Shown: one piece after another, positions 1-9,761 of the stretch | Numbering within the stretch: position 1 is the first letter of the stretch | Layout: each line of letters starts with the position of its first letter | Assembly: GCF_003977685.1 (NCBI RefSeq) | Contig: NZ_RYZH01000005.1 | Location: forward strand, 107,730 to 171,729 | DNA: 64,000 nt | Source of the DNA: Tautonia sociabilis | GTDB taxonomy: Bacteria; Planctomycetota; Planctomycetia; Isosphaerales; Isosphaeraceae | Direction of reading: 5' to 3' | The notes under the pieces: generated by a model | Seen by the model: only the letters and a program-made list of their open reading frames with translations | The model's database searches: none | What the model was told of the DNA's origin: nothing | Position numbers and translations under genes: made by a program

Positions 1-1
1 C

Positions 2-2023
2 GTCGACACCTACCACGGCACCCCCGTCGCCGATCCCTACCGCTGGATGGAGGACATCGACTCGGAAGAGACCCGGACCTGGGTCGAGGCCCAGGTGGCC
101 CTCTTCGCGTCCTACATCGCGGAGGTGCCCGCCCGGAAGCGACTGCAGGACCGCTTGACCCAACTCTGGGACTACGAAAAGTTCGGCATCCCCTTCGAGG
201 AAGGGGGCCGCTACTTCTACTCGTATAACAGCGGGCTTCAGAACCAGAACGTCTACTACACGACCGAATCCCTCGCCGACGACGGCCGGGTCCTGATCGA
301 CCCGAACACCTTCAGCGCCGATGGCACCGTCGCCCTCGCCGGCCTCTCCCCCACCAAGGACGGCCGACGCATCGCCTACGCCGTCTCGGACGCCGGCTCC
401 GACTGGATGACCTGGAAGGTCCGAGACGTGGAAACCGGCCGCGACCTCGACGATGTCGTCCGCTGGTCCAAGTTCTCCGGCGCCGAGTGGACCCCCGACG
501 GCGACGGCTTCTTCTACGGCCGCTTCCCCGAGCCCGAGCCAGGAGACGACCTGAAGGCCGCCAACTACTTCGAGAAGGTCTTCTTCCACAAGATCGGCAC
601 CCCCCAGGATCAGGACCGGCTCGTCTGGGAGGACCCCGAGCACAAGGACTGGCGCGCCGATGCCACCGTCACCGACGACGGCGCCTACCTGCTCCTCACC
701 ATCGGCCGAGGCACGGACGACAAATACCGCATCCTGTATCGCCCGCTGGCCGACGAGGGGGCCGAGCCGAAACACCTCGTCGGCGACTTCGACGCCGACT
801 ACACCTTCATCGACAACGACGGCCCTCGCCTGTTCTTCCGCACCGACAAGGACGCCCCCCTCGGCAAGGTCATCGCCATCCACGTCGACCACCCCGAGCC
901 CGAGCACTGGGAGACGATCATCCCCGAGGCCGAGGAAACCCTCCTCGGCGCCAACCGGATCGGCGACACGCTCTTCGCCCAGTACCTCAAGGACGCCCGC
1001 TCCCAGGTGAAGGTCTTCCGCCTGGACGGCACCTTCGAGCGCGAGGTGGAGTTCCCCGAGATCGGCACCGCCACCGGCTTCGACGGCGACCGAGCGAGCT
1101 CGGAAACCTTCTACGCCTTCTCCTCCTTCACCCGGCCGACAACCATCTACCGCTACGACCTCGCCTCCGGCGAGAGCACCGTCTACAAGCGGCCCCGGGT
1201 CGGGTTCAATCCCGACGACTACACCACCGAGCAGGTCTTCTACACAAGCAAGGACGGCACGCGCGTCCCCATGTTCATCTCCTACAAGAAGGGGACGACC
1301 TTCGGGCCCGACACGCCGACCCTGCTCTACGGCTACGGCGGCTTCAACATCCCGCTGACGCCCGGCTTCAGCGTCTCCCGGCTGGTCTGGATGGAGCTGG
1401 GAGGCGTCTACGCGGTGCCCAACCTCCGAGGAGGAGGCGAGTACGGCGAGGCCTGGCACCAGGCCGGCACCAAGCAGCGGAAGCAGAACGTCTTCGACGA
1501 CTTCATCGCCGCCGCCGAGTACCTGATCGCCGAGGGGAGGACCTCCACCCCCAAGCTCGCCATCCAGGGGAGATCCAACGGCGGACTGCTCGTCGGCGCC
1601 TGCATGACCCAGCGTCCCGACCTCTTCGGCGCCTGCCTGCCCGGCGTCGGCGTGCTCGACATGCTCCGCTTCCACACCTTCACCATCGGCTGGGCCTGGA
1701 CCGACGACTACGGCTCGGCCGAGGTCCCGGAGGAGTTCCCCGCCCTCTACGCCTACTCCCCCTACCACAACGTCAAGGACGGCACCTGCTATCCGCCGAC
1801 CCTGATCGTCACCGCCGACCACGACGACCGCGTCTACCCCGCCCACAGCTTCAAGTTCGCCGCCGCTCTTCAGGCCGCCCAGGGCTGCGACAACCCCATC
1901 CTCATCCGCATCGAAACCCGAGCCGGCCACGGCGCCGGCAAGCCCACCGCCAAGATCATCGAGGAGGCCGCCGATGAGATGGCCTTCCTCGTCGATCAGC
2001 TGGGCGTCACCCTCCCCGAGTGA
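2..2023 (+). CDS. Prolyl oligopeptidase family serine peptidase (S9A), 5' truncated by window edge
   Basis: Cleaves short peptides on the carboxyl side of proline. The frame is open from base 2 and the residues before the first ATG (position 47) read VDTYHGTPVADPYRW, the conserved N-terminal block of the family, so the true start lies upstream of the window and the Met at 47 is internal. A beta-propeller region is followed by the C-terminal alpha/beta hydrolase domain. The nucleophile Ser is at codon 1574 in GRSNGG (usual form GGSNGG), the Asp is in DHDDRV (codon 1823) and the His is in RAGHGAGK (codon 1928), so the catalytic triad is complete. No signal peptide can be judged because the N-terminus is missing. 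It ends about 300 bases before the next gene on the same strand, with no sign of an operon. Confidence 0.95.
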   Translation, partial: VDTYHGTPVADPYRWMEDIDSEETRTWVEAQVALFASYIAEVPARKRLQDRLTQLWDYEKFGIPFEEGGRYFYSYNSGLQNQNVYYTTESLADDGRVLIDPNTFSADGTVALAGLSPTKDGRRIAYAVSDAGSDWMTWKVRDVETGRDLDDVVRWSKFSGAEWTPDGDGFFYGRFPEPEPGDDLKAANYFEKVFFHKIGTPQDQDRLVWEDPEHKDWRADATVTDDGAYLLLTIGRGTDDKYRILYRPLADEGAEPKHLVGDFDADYTFIDNDGPRLFFRTDKDAPLGKVIAIHVDHPEPEHWETIIPEAEETLLGANRIGDTLFAQYLKDARSQVKVFRLDGTFEREVEFPEIGTATGFDGDRASSETFYAFSSFTRPTTIYRYDLASGESTVYKRPRVGFNPDDYTTEQVFYTSKDGTRVPMFISYKKGTTFGPDTPTLLYGYGGFNIPLTPGFSVSRLVWMELGGVYAVPNLRGGGEYGEAWHQAGTKQRKQNVFDDFIAAAEYLIAEGRTSTPKLAIQGRSNGGLLVGACMTQRPDLFGACLPGVGVLDMLRFHTFTIGWAWTDDYGSAEVPEEFPALYAYSPYHNVKDGTCYPPTLIVTADHDDRVYPAHSFKFAAALQAAQGCDNPILIRIETRAGHGAGKPTAKIIEEAADEMAFLVDQLGVTLPE

Positions 2024-2321
2024 CGCCTTCCTCCGGATCGGGCAGGGGGGGCCTCCCGCTCCTCCTCGCCCGGGAGGGCACGGGGCGGTTCGCGGCGCGC
2101 CGGCTCGTGTCGTATGGTCGTCTCGGAACCCGTGCGAGGGGTCGGTCGGCCTCCCCAACCCGGGCCGACTCGCACCCTCGCGTCCCGTCGTACCCTCGAC
2201 GCCGGGGATCCGCCGGTCTAGGATGGGTGCCGCATCGCCCCGTCCGTCGCTCGCATCCCCAACCTTGATGCGTCCAGATGTGCTCAATCCACCGACCCGG
2301 GACCCGCAGCGCGCCGCCACG

Positions 2322-3740
2322 ATGATCCGGAACGCCCCCCCCCTCCGACGATCGCCGGCCCTTGCCGGTCCCGCGTTGCTGTGTGCCGCCCTGGCCGGCT
2401 GCGAGAGCGCCGAGCCCTCCGTCGTGCCCAGCACGCCCCCCACGGTCTCGGTGAGCCGCCCGCTGGTCCGGCCCGTCGTCGCCTACGACGCCTACACCGG
2501 GCGCACCCGATCCGTCGCCACGGTCGACATCCGAGCCCGGGTCCAGGGCTACTTGAAGGAGATCCGCTTCGCCGCGGGGGATCTCGTCGCAGCCGGCCAG
2601 GTCCTCTTCGTCATCGACCCCCGAGAGTACGAGGACGCCGTCGCCCTGGCCGAAGCCAAGCTCGAGCAGGCCCGAGCCCGAGCCCGGCTCGCCGCCGTGG
2701 AGCGCGAGCGCTACCGAGCCCTCGCCCAGCGCGACGCTGGCAGCCGCCAGGACTTCGACCGGGCCGCCGCCTCCTACGACGTCGCCGTCGCCGAGGCCAA
2801 GGCCGCGGAGGCCGAGCTCGACCGCGCCCGGCTCGACCTCGACTTCACCCAGGTCCGCTCCCCCATCGCCGGTCAGGCCGGGGCTCACCTCATCGACGTC
2901 GGCAACCTGATCACCGTCGGCCAGTCCGAGGCCAACCTGCTCACCACCGTCGTCGCAGTCGACCCGATGTTTGTCGACTTCGATGTCGACGAGCGCGCCT
3001 TGCTCCGCTACCGCAAGGCCGCCTCCGACCGTCGCGGCGAGCAGGTCGAGACCACCCGCATCCGGGAGGCCCGCATCCCCGTCGAGATGGGCCTGGCCGA
3101 CGAGCCCGGCTACCCCCACATCGGCCTGCTCGACTTCGCCGACAACCGCCTCGACCCCGCCACCGGCACCCTCCGCGCCCGGGGGGTCTTCCCCAACGCC
3201 GATCGCCTGCTCACCCCGGGACTCTTCGCCCGAGTCCGCATCCCGATCACCGATCCGAAGGATTCCGTCCTCGTCGCCGAAACCGCCCTCGGCTCCGACC
3301 AGGGGAACCGCTTCGTCTTCGTCCTCGGCCCGGAGGACCGCGCCGAGCGCCGACTCGTGCAGGTCGGCCCCATCGTCGCCGGCATGGCCGTCATCACCGA
3401 CGGCCTCTCCCCGGACGATCGCGTGATCGTCTCCGGCATCCAGCGGGTGCGAGACGGGGCCCCCGTCGACCCCCAGGACGTCGCCATGCCGCTGCCCCCC
3501 GGTGCCGACGAGGCCCTCGCCGCCGCGACTTCCGCCGCCGACGAGGCCCCCGTCCTCGACCTCCCCGAGACCGAGGGGGCCGCCCAGGCCGCCGGCATGG
3601 ACCAGATCCCCGAGCCGGCTCCCGACTCCGAGGCGGAGCCCGATTCCGGAGCGGAGCCCAACCCCGCCGCCGAGCCGGCGACCCCCGTGGCGCCCGGCGC
3701 CGACGACGCCCCGCCGGCCGCCCCCGGCGACAACCGCTGA
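2322..3740 (+). CDS. RND efflux periplasmic adaptor subunit (membrane fusion lipoprotein)
   Basis: Links an inner-membrane RND pump to an outer-membrane channel. The chosen ATG gives 472 residues and starts directly at a lipoprotein signal peptide with lipobox LAGC near residue 25; the frame is open further upstream, but that stretch is Pro/Arg-rich and unlike a protein N-terminus. It has the barrel-sandwich hybrid segment (ARVQGYLKEI, AGDLVAAGQVLFVIDP), an alpha-helical hairpin rich in Ala/Glu/Arg, a second lipoyl half (VRSPIAGQAG) and beta-barrel and membrane-proximal parts. The last 75 residues are an acidic Pro/Ala/Glu tail absent from typical AcrA-like proteins. It lies 15 bases before the pump gene, clearly an operon. 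The 298 bases upstream hold no gene that I can see. No outer-membrane TolC-type gene is in the window. Confidence 0.9.
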   Translation: MIRNAPPLRRSPALAGPALLCAALAGCESAEPSVVPSTPPTVSVSRPLVRPVVAYDAYTGRTRSVATVDIRARVQGYLKEIRFAAGDLVAAGQVLFVIDPREYEDAVALAEAKLEQARARARLAAVERERYRALAQRDAGSRQDFDRAAASYDVAVAEAKAAEAELDRARLDLDFTQVRSPIAGQAGAHLIDVGNLITVGQSEANLLTTVVAVDPMFVDFDVDERALLRYRKAASDRRGEQVETTRIREARIPVEMGLADEPGYPHIGLLDFADNRLDPATGTLRARGVFPNADRLLTPGLFARVRIPITDPKDSVLVAETALGSDQGNRFVFVLGPEDRAERRLVQVGPIVAGMAVITDGLSPDDRVIVSGIQRVRDGAPVDPQDVAMPLPPGADEALAAATSAADEAPVLDLPETEGAAQAAGMDQIPEPAPDSEAEPDSGAEPNPAAEPATPVAPGADDAPPAAPGDNR

Positions 3741-3755
3741 GGGAGGCCGCCTCTT

Positions 3756-6700
3756 ATGTTCACTGGATTCTTCATCAAGCGGCCGATCGCCGCCGCGGTC
3801 CTCTCCATCCTCACCGTCATCTTCGGCGGCGTGTCGCTGATCTCGCTGCCCATCGCCCAGTATCCCGAGATCACTCCCCCAACGGTTTCCGTCACCACCA
3901 CCTATCCCGGCGCCGGCGCCGAGACGGTGGCCGACACCGTCGCCTCCGAGATCGAGAAGGAGGTCAACGGCGTCGAGGACATGCTCTACATGTCCTCCTC
4001 CTCCACGTCCGACGGCCGATACACCCTCAACGTCACCTTCGAGGTCGGCACCGACCTCGACACCGCCCAGGTTCTCACCCAGAACCGCGTCAGCACCGCC
4101 GAGGCGAAGCTCCCCGAGGAGGTCACGCGCAACGGCGTCACCACCAAGAAGAAGTCCCCCTCGATCACCCTCTGCGTCAACCTCGTCTCCCCCGACGGCC
4201 GGTACGACCAGCTCTACCTGAGCAACTTCGCCGCCCTGCAGGTCAAGGACGAGCTGGCCCGGCTCCCCGGCGTCGGCGACGTCACCTTCCTCGGCGAGCG
4301 CGAGTATAGCATGCGCGTCTGGCTCGACCCGGACCGCCTCTCCGCCCTGGACCTGACCGCCTCCGACGTCGTCGCCGCCATCCGGGAGCAGAACGTCCAG
4401 GTCGCCGCCGGGCGCCTCGGCCAGCCGCCCTCCCCGGCCGACGTGGGCTTCCAGTACTCCCTCAGCGCCCGGGGCCGCTTACTGGAGGCCGAGGAGTTCG
4501 GCCGGATCATCATCAAGACCGGCGAGGCCGGCCGCGTCGTCCGCCTCGAGGACGTCGCCCGCATCGAGCTGGGCGCCCGCAGCTACGACGTCGACAGCTA
4601 CCTCGACGGCCAGCCCACCATCACCCTCGCCGTCTTCCAGCTCCCCGGCTCCAACGCCGTCGAGACCGCCCAGGGCATCCACGCCAAGATGGCCGAGCTC
4701 CAGGAAACCGTCTTCCCCGAGGGCCTGGAGTACCGCATCGTCTACGACACCACCCAGTTCATCGAGGAATCGGTCGCCAGCGTCGTCCACACGCTCCTCG
4801 AGGCCTTCGTCCTGGTCTTCCTCGTCGTGCTGATCTTCCTCCAGAACTGGAGGGCCACGATCATCCCGATGGTCGCCGTGCCCGTCTCGCTCGTCGGCAC
4901 GTTCATCTTCATGGCGCTCTTCGGATTCTCACTGAACAACCTGTCGCTGTTCGGCCTGGTGCTGGCCATCGGGATCGTCGTCGACGACGCAATCGTCGTG
5001 GTCGAGAACGTGGAGCGGAACCTCGCCCTCGGCCTGAGGCCCCGCGAGGCCACCTCCCGGGCCATGACCGAGGTGATCGGCCCGATCATCGCCACCACCT
5101 TCGTCATGCTCGCCGTCTTCGTGCCGGTCGCCTTCATCAGCGGCATCTCCGGCCGCTTCTACCAGCAGTTCGCCCTGACGATCGCCGTCTCCACCGCCCT
5201 CTCCGCCTTCAATTCGCTGACCCTCAGCCCGGCCCTCTGCGCCATCCTGCTCAAGCCCCACGGCGACCACGCCAGCAACAGCCAAAGCTCCCGGTCCTGG
5301 GCCCTCCCGAGGCTGGCCTATGTCCTCGTCTTCGGCTATCTCGCCGACGCCGCGGCCGGCACGCCGCTTGTCTCCTCCAGAGGCCTCGACGGGGGAGGGG
5401 CCCTCGCCGCTCGGATCGGCATCGCGCTGGCCGGAGGCGCCGCCGGCTGGGCCATCGGCGCCGTGCTCGACCGCCTCCTCTCGGCCTTCTTCGCCGGCTT
5501 CAACCGCGTCTTCGACGCCGCCACGAACCTCTACGGGAAACTCGTCGGCGGCCTGATCCGAGTCTCGGCGATCGTCCTGGTCGTCTACGTCGGCCTGCTG
5601 GGCCTGACCTACCTGGGCTTCCGGGCCGTGCCGACCGGCTTCATCCCGGCGCAAGACAAGGGCTACCTCGTCGTCAACGCCCAGCTCCCCGACGCCGCCT
5701 CGACCTCCCGCACCGAGGCCGTCGTTCGCCGCCTCTCCAAGATCGCCCGAGAGATCCCCGGCGTCGCCCACACGATCGACATGGTCGGCTACTCGGCGCT
5801 CAACGGCACGAATCTCTCCAACGTCGGCTCCATGTTCATCGTCCTGGAGCCCTTCGAGGAGCGGGCCGGCCGCCCCGAGCTCTCCGCCGACGCCGTCCTG
5901 CGCACCTTCGCCGCGAAGTCGTCCCAGGAGCAGGAGGCCATCGTCAGCGTCTTCGGCGCCCCGCCGGTCGACGGCCTCGGCAGCGTCGGCGGCTTCAAGC
6001 TGATGATCCAGGACCGGGGCGACCTCGGCCCCGACGCGCTCCAGGGGGCCGTCGCCAAACTCGTCGACGCCGGGAGCGAGCAGCCGATGCTCGCCGGCCT
6101 CTTCTCCAGCTACCGGGCCGACGTCCCCCAGTACTTCATCGACATTGACCGCGACATGGCCCGCTCCATGGGCGTCCCGCTCAACAACATCTTCGAGACG
6201 CTCCAGATCCAGCTTGGCTCCCTCTATGTGAACCAGTTCACGAGATTCGGCCGCAACTGGCAGGTCAACGTCCAGGCCGATGCCCCCTACCGCCTCCGCC
6301 CGGAGCAGATCGCCCGCCTCAAGACCCGAGGCGCCGACGGCAAGATGGTCCCCCTCGGGGCCCTGGCCTCCGTCCAGGAGATCGGCGCCCCCACGATCGT
6401 CGAACGCTACAACATGTTCCCCGCCGCCGCCCTCAACGGCGCTCCCGCCCCCGGAGCCAGCTCCGGCCAGGCGGTCTTCCTCCTCGAGCAGCTCTCCGAC
6501 CGGGAGCTGCCCCAGGGCATGGGCTCGTCCTGGACCGAGCTGACCCTCCTGCAGAAGATGGAGGGAGACACCGCCCTGTTCGTCTTCCCCTTCTGCGTGC
6601 TCTGCGTCTTCCTCGTGCTCGCCTTCCAGTACGAGAGCTGGAGCCTGCCGCTGGCGATCATCCTCATCGTGCCGATGTGCCTGCTCTGCGCGATCGCCGG

Positions 6701-7202
6701 CGTCTCTCTCGCAGGGATGGATAACAACATCTTCACGCAGATCGGCCTCGTCGTGCTCGTCGCCCTGGCCTCGAAGAACGCCATCCTCATCGTCGAGTTC
6801 GCCCGGGAGAAGGAATCCGGCGGCATGCCGCGCCGGGAGGCCGCCATCACCGCCTCGGTGCTTCGCCTTCGGCCGATTCTGATGACCTCCTTCGCCTTCA
6901 TCCTCGGCGTCGTCCCGCTCGTCCGGGCCGTCGGCGCCGGGGCCGAGATGCGCCGGGCGCTGGGCACCGCCGTCTTCTCCGGGATGCTCGGCGTCACCGC
7001 CTTCGGCATCCTGCTGACCCCGGTCTTCTACGTCGTCATCCGGATGCTGACCTCCGGCCGAAGTCCCTCGTCCCCCTCCCCGGCCTCCGGATCGGTGGCG
7101 ACGGTCCCCGCCGCCCCGGTCCCGACCGACGCGAACGGAGTCGGCGACGGCGACCGCGACGGAGACGGCGACGGCAACCGCGGTCTCCTCCCTTCCCCTT
7201 AA
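3756..7202 (+). CDS. RND multidrug efflux permease, HAE1/AcrB family
   Basis: Proton-driven inner-membrane pump of 1148 residues that exports hydrophobic or amphiphilic compounds with the adaptor encoded just upstream. The N-terminus (FFIKRPIAAAVLSIL) and the YPGAGAETV block are typical of HAE1 pumps. The proton-relay Asp pair is present at residues 410-411 (GIVVDDAIVVVEN) and the partner Lys at residue 1007 (LASKNAILIVEFA). The protein is about 100 residues longer than AcrB. The extra length lies between the two transmembrane halves (bases about 5257-5500), where a segment with two Ala/Gly-rich hydrophobic stretches precedes the usual FNRVFD sequence, and in a Pro/Ser then Asp/Gly-rich cytoplasmic tail. 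Substrate cannot be predicted. Confidence 0.94.
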   Translation: MFTGFFIKRPIAAAVLSILTVIFGGVSLISLPIAQYPEITPPTVSVTTTYPGAGAETVADTVASEIEKEVNGVEDMLYMSSSSTSDGRYTLNVTFEVGTDLDTAQVLTQNRVSTAEAKLPEEVTRNGVTTKKKSPSITLCVNLVSPDGRYDQLYLSNFAALQVKDELARLPGVGDVTFLGEREYSMRVWLDPDRLSALDLTASDVVAAIREQNVQVAAGRLGQPPSPADVGFQYSLSARGRLLEAEEFGRIIIKTGEAGRVVRLEDVARIELGARSYDVDSYLDGQPTITLAVFQLPGSNAVETAQGIHAKMAELQETVFPEGLEYRIVYDTTQFIEESVASVVHTLLEAFVLVFLVVLIFLQNWRATIIPMVAVPVSLVGTFIFMALFGFSLNNLSLFGLVLAIGIVVDDAIVVVENVERNLALGLRPREATSRAMTEVIGPIIATTFVMLAVFVPVAFISGISGRFYQQFALTIAVSTALSAFNSLTLSPALCAILLKPHGDHASNSQSSRSWALPRLAYVLVFGYLADAAAGTPLVSSRGLDGGGALAARIGIALAGGAAGWAIGAVLDRLLSAFFAGFNRVFDAATNLYGKLVGGLIRVSAIVLVVYVGLLGLTYLGFRAVPTGFIPAQDKGYLVVNAQLPDAASTSRTEAVVRRLSKIAREIPGVAHTIDMVGYSALNGTNLSNVGSMFIVLEPFEERAGRPELSADAVLRTFAAKSSQEQEAIVSVFGAPPVDGLGSVGGFKLMIQDRGDLGPDALQGAVAKLVDAGSEQPMLAGLFSSYRADVPQYFIDIDRDMARSMGVPLNNIFETLQIQLGSLYVNQFTRFGRNWQVNVQADAPYRLRPEQIARLKTRGADGKMVPLGALASVQEIGAPTIVERYNMFPAAALNGAPAPGASSGQAVFLLEQLSDRELPQGMGSSWTELTLLQKMEGDTALFVFPFCVLCVFLVLAFQYESWSLPLAIILIVPMCLLCAIAGVSLAGMDNNIFTQIGLVVLVALASKNAILIVEFAREKESGGMPRREAAITASVLRLRPILMTSFAFILGVVPLVRAVGAGAEMRRALGTAVFSGMLGVTAFGILLTPVFYVVIRMLTSGRSPSSPSPASGSVATVPAAPVPTDANGVGDGDRDGDGDGNRGLLPSP

Positions 7203-7213
7203 GCCTCTCCCCT

Positions 7214-7236
7214 CCCCGGGTCGATCCGACCCGGGG
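7214..7236 (+). terminator. Hairpin after the RND pump operon
   Basis: Perfect 9-bp inverted repeat (CCCCGGGTC / GACCCGGGG) around a 5-base loop, 12 bases after the pump stop codon. No T-run follows, so this is a candidate terminator or mRNA-stabilising hairpin only. Confidence 0.45.
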
Positions 7237-7297
7237 ACCCGTCCCCGGCGCTCGTCCCGGGGCCCTTCGCACTGGAACCGGATCCGGAGCCGGATCG

Positions 7298-7531
7298 ATG
7301 CGCCACGTCGATCTCGCGATCGTCATCCTGCTGCTCGTCGTCTTCGTCGCCTTCGCCCTGGTCAACCGGGAGACGGTCGACGTCCAACTGCCGTTCGTCG
7401 AGGCTCGCCTCGCGGCGCCGCTGTTTCTCGTGATGCTGGGCGTCTCCGTGCTCGGCATGTTCACCGGGGGCACGGTCTTCGGGTTCGTCCGCCACTCGAT
7501 CCAGCGAACATCGAACCGGCGTCGGGATTGA
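7298..7531 (+). CDS. LapA-domain (DUF1049) small inner-membrane protein
   Basis: A 77-residue protein with two predicted membrane helices (about residues 5-22 and 40-60) joined by a short polar segment and ending in a basic tail (HSIQRTSNRRRD). The pattern of a first helix followed by VNRETVDVQLPF and a Gly-rich second helix matches the lipopolysaccharide assembly protein A domain family; in Proteobacteria LapA-like proteins act with LapB in LPS quality control, but here only the membrane part is seen. It begins about 95 bases after the pump gene, separated from it by a hairpin, so it is probably transcribed separately. Role in this organism unknown. Confidence 0.75.
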   Translation: MRHVDLAIVILLLVVFVAFALVNRETVDVQLPFVEARLAAPLFLVMLGVSVLGMFTGGTVFGFVRHSIQRTSNRRRD

Positions 7532-7771
7532 TCGGGGAAGGATCCGAATTCGGACAATGAGTTGTCAAGGCCTGGGCCTTGGATACGCCGCAAGGTTCGT
7601 GGCAACAATTCCTTGCTTGCGAAGCGGGATCCAGGACCGTTCATCGGTGAAGCATCGAACGGCGTGGAACAGCCAGCCGGGGCGCTCGGGACCGGCGCTC
7701 GACTGGCCGACCGCCCGAGTCCCTGGGATGGAGGGCGGGGACCATTCGTTGCGTTCCGGCGTCCCTCGTGA

Positions 7772-9499
7772 TCACGACGGGGGGCGGGGAGACAACAGGG
7801 CGAGGGCGTCGGCGAGGGCGTCGTCGGAAAGGGGCTTGGTAAGGAACAGGTCGAAGCGGGGGTCGGAGGAGGAGGAGGGGGGGGAGCCGGGGCGCTGGGC
7901 GGGAGAGAATCCGGTGAGGGCGACGATGCGGGGCAGGCCGGCGCGGGGAGGGGCACCGTCTTCTCCGGCCCGAGGGCGGAGGAGAGAAGCGACTTCAGCG
8001 CCGTCGATGTCGGGGAGGTCCAGGTCCAGCAGGACAAGGTCGGGGGGATGGGAGGCGGCCTCGGCGAGCGCGGAGGCGCCATCGAAGGCGACGCGGACCT
8101 CGTGGCCTCGCTGCTCCAGCAGAGAGGCGAGCAGGCGGGCGGCGTCGGGCTGGTCGTCAACGACGAGGATTCGGCGAGGGGAGCAGGTGATGGCCGGCGA
8201 GGAAGCGTCCGGAACGGGAAGGGCCGGAGAGTCGGCCAGGGGGAGGCGGACGGTGAACGTGCTGCCGGCGCCGGGGCCGTCGCTCTGGGCGGTGATCGTG
8301 CCTCCGTGACGTTCGACCAGGATTCGGACTAGCGCCAGGCCGATCCCCAGCCCCTGGGCGCGATTGCCAGGGGCCTGGGCGAAGAGATCGAAGAGGTGGG
8401 GGAGGAACTCGGGGTCGATGCCGGCGCCGTTGTCCCGCACCTGGATCACGGCGGAGTCCCCCTCTCGGCCGGCCGAGAGGTCGATCCTGCCGCCGGTCGG
8501 GGTGTACTTGGCGGCGTTGGTGACGAGATTGACGATGACCTGCTGCAGCCGAGTCGGATCGGCCTCGATGGCGAGGTCGGCGGGGGGAGGGGAGACAGTG
8601 AGCGAGTGCCGGCGCTCGGCGACGATCGGTCGAGTGGCCTCGACCGCCGAGGCGATCGCCTCGGAGAGCAAAACGCGACGGGGCCGGATCTCCAGGTCTC
8701 CTCGGGTGATCCGGGCGACGTCGAGCATGTCGTCCATCAGCCGGGTCATGGTGTCGACGCCTCGGCCGATGACCTCGATGGCGTCGGCCAGGTCTTCGTC
8801 GTCCGGGCGGGTCATGCGGGCCAGTTGCAGGGCGACGGCGATCGTGCCGAGCGGGTTGCGCAGCTCGTGACCAAGGACGCCGAGGAACTCGTTGAGCCTG
8901 CGGTGCGCCAGGCCGAGCTGCTCGGCCTGGTCGGCGACGAAGGCGGAGACGGCGGCCGAGACGGCGTCGTCGAAGTGGACGCCCAGGGCCACGATCTCCT
9001 CAAGGCTGGGGTCGCGGCCGAAGGCGTCGCGGAGGTGTTCCAGGACGACGACGCGGAGCAACTGGTAGTCGGCGACGACCTCCCCCAGCTCCCAGCCGGC
9101 CTGCCAGCGGAAGCGGCCGTGTTCAGAGGCTCGGCGGCGGGGGTCGTCGGGCTGGACGGGGTCGGGGGCGGAGAGTTCCTCGCCGAGGGCTCGGAGGAAG
9201 GCGGGGAGGTGGTCGCGCAGCTCGGCCCGATGGGCGCCAGGGCGGCCGTGCCCCTGGGCCGTGGCGCGGTCGGACCAGCTCTCAATGATGGCGTCGGCGT
9301 CCCGGACCAGGAGCAGGCCGACCTCGACATGGTTGCGGTCGCGGATCGCCTCGGTGCTCGCCGCCATCGAGTCGTTGGCCTCATTGAAGGGAGCGAAGAG
9401 CCCCTCCGTGGGCGTCGACGCTCGGGATCGGGCAGGAGGGTGCCGGCCGGGACCGACACAACGGAGTCGGTATGAGCTGGGCGACCTCGACATCGACAC
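7772..9499 (-). CDS. Hybrid sensor histidine kinase / response regulator with RsbRD-like N-terminal domain
   Basis: Cytoplasmic two-component protein, 575 residues from a GTG start. Order: an all-helical N-terminal sensor resembling the RsbRD_N domain (IIESWSDRA ... WELGEVVADYQLLR), a HisKA dimerisation domain with phospho-acceptor His in GHELRNPLG (about residue 211), an HATPase domain with N box (NLVTNAAKYTP), G1 (DNGAGID) and G2 (GLGIGLALV), then a receiver domain (ILVVDDQPDAARLL, phospho-acceptor Asp in LLDLDLPD). No membrane segment. The start is uncertain: GTG 9499, ATG 9493, or ATG 9367 just before the sensor domain, and none has a good ribosome binding site. The first 44 residues are low-complexity, which favours 9367. 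The receiver has no output domain, so the phosphate is probably passed on or used for feedback. Confidence 0.88.
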   Translation of the reverse strand: MSMSRSPSSYRLRCVGPGRHPPARSRASTPTEGLFAPFNEANDSMAASTEAIRDRNHVEVGLLLVRDADAIIESWSDRATAQGHGRPGAHRAELRDHLPAFLRALGEELSAPDPVQPDDPRRRASEHGRFRWQAGWELGEVVADYQLLRVVVLEHLRDAFGRDPSLEEIVALGVHFDDAVSAAVSAFVADQAEQLGLAHRRLNEFLGVLGHELRNPLGTIAVALQLARMTRPDDEDLADAIEVIGRGVDTMTRLMDDMLDVARITRGDLEIRPRRVLLSEAIASAVEATRPIVAERRHSLTVSPPPADLAIEADPTRLQQVIVNLVTNAAKYTPTGGRIDLSAGREGDSAVIQVRDNGAGIDPEFLPHLFDLFAQAPGNRAQGLGIGLALVRILVERHGGTITAQSDGPGAGSTFTVRLPLADSPALPVPDASSPAITCSPRRILVVDDQPDAARLLASLLEQRGHEVRVAFDGASALAEAASHPPDLVLLDLDLPDIDGAEVASLLRPRAGEDGAPPRAGLPRIVALTGFSPAQRPGSPPSSSSDPRFDLFLTKPLSDDALADALALLSPRPPS

Positions 9500-9761
9500 G
9501 TCGTCGCCCGGCCTCGACCGAGATCTGGAGTCGTTTCATCGTACTCTGATCGGCCAGCCCTGGGAATACCCCCTGGGTCGATCAGGCCGGACGGCCTCGG
9601 CGGGGCCGAGGACTGGGCGGAGAGGGAGGGCACCGGGTAGACTCAGCCGAGCGCGGAGGCCCTCGACGGCCCCCCTCTCCGCCGCGAGCCTCGAGCTCGC
9701 CCCCATCGATCGAGCCGATCGCGACCCCGCCCTCCTTTCGACCTCGCAGCGGAGCCCCCCG

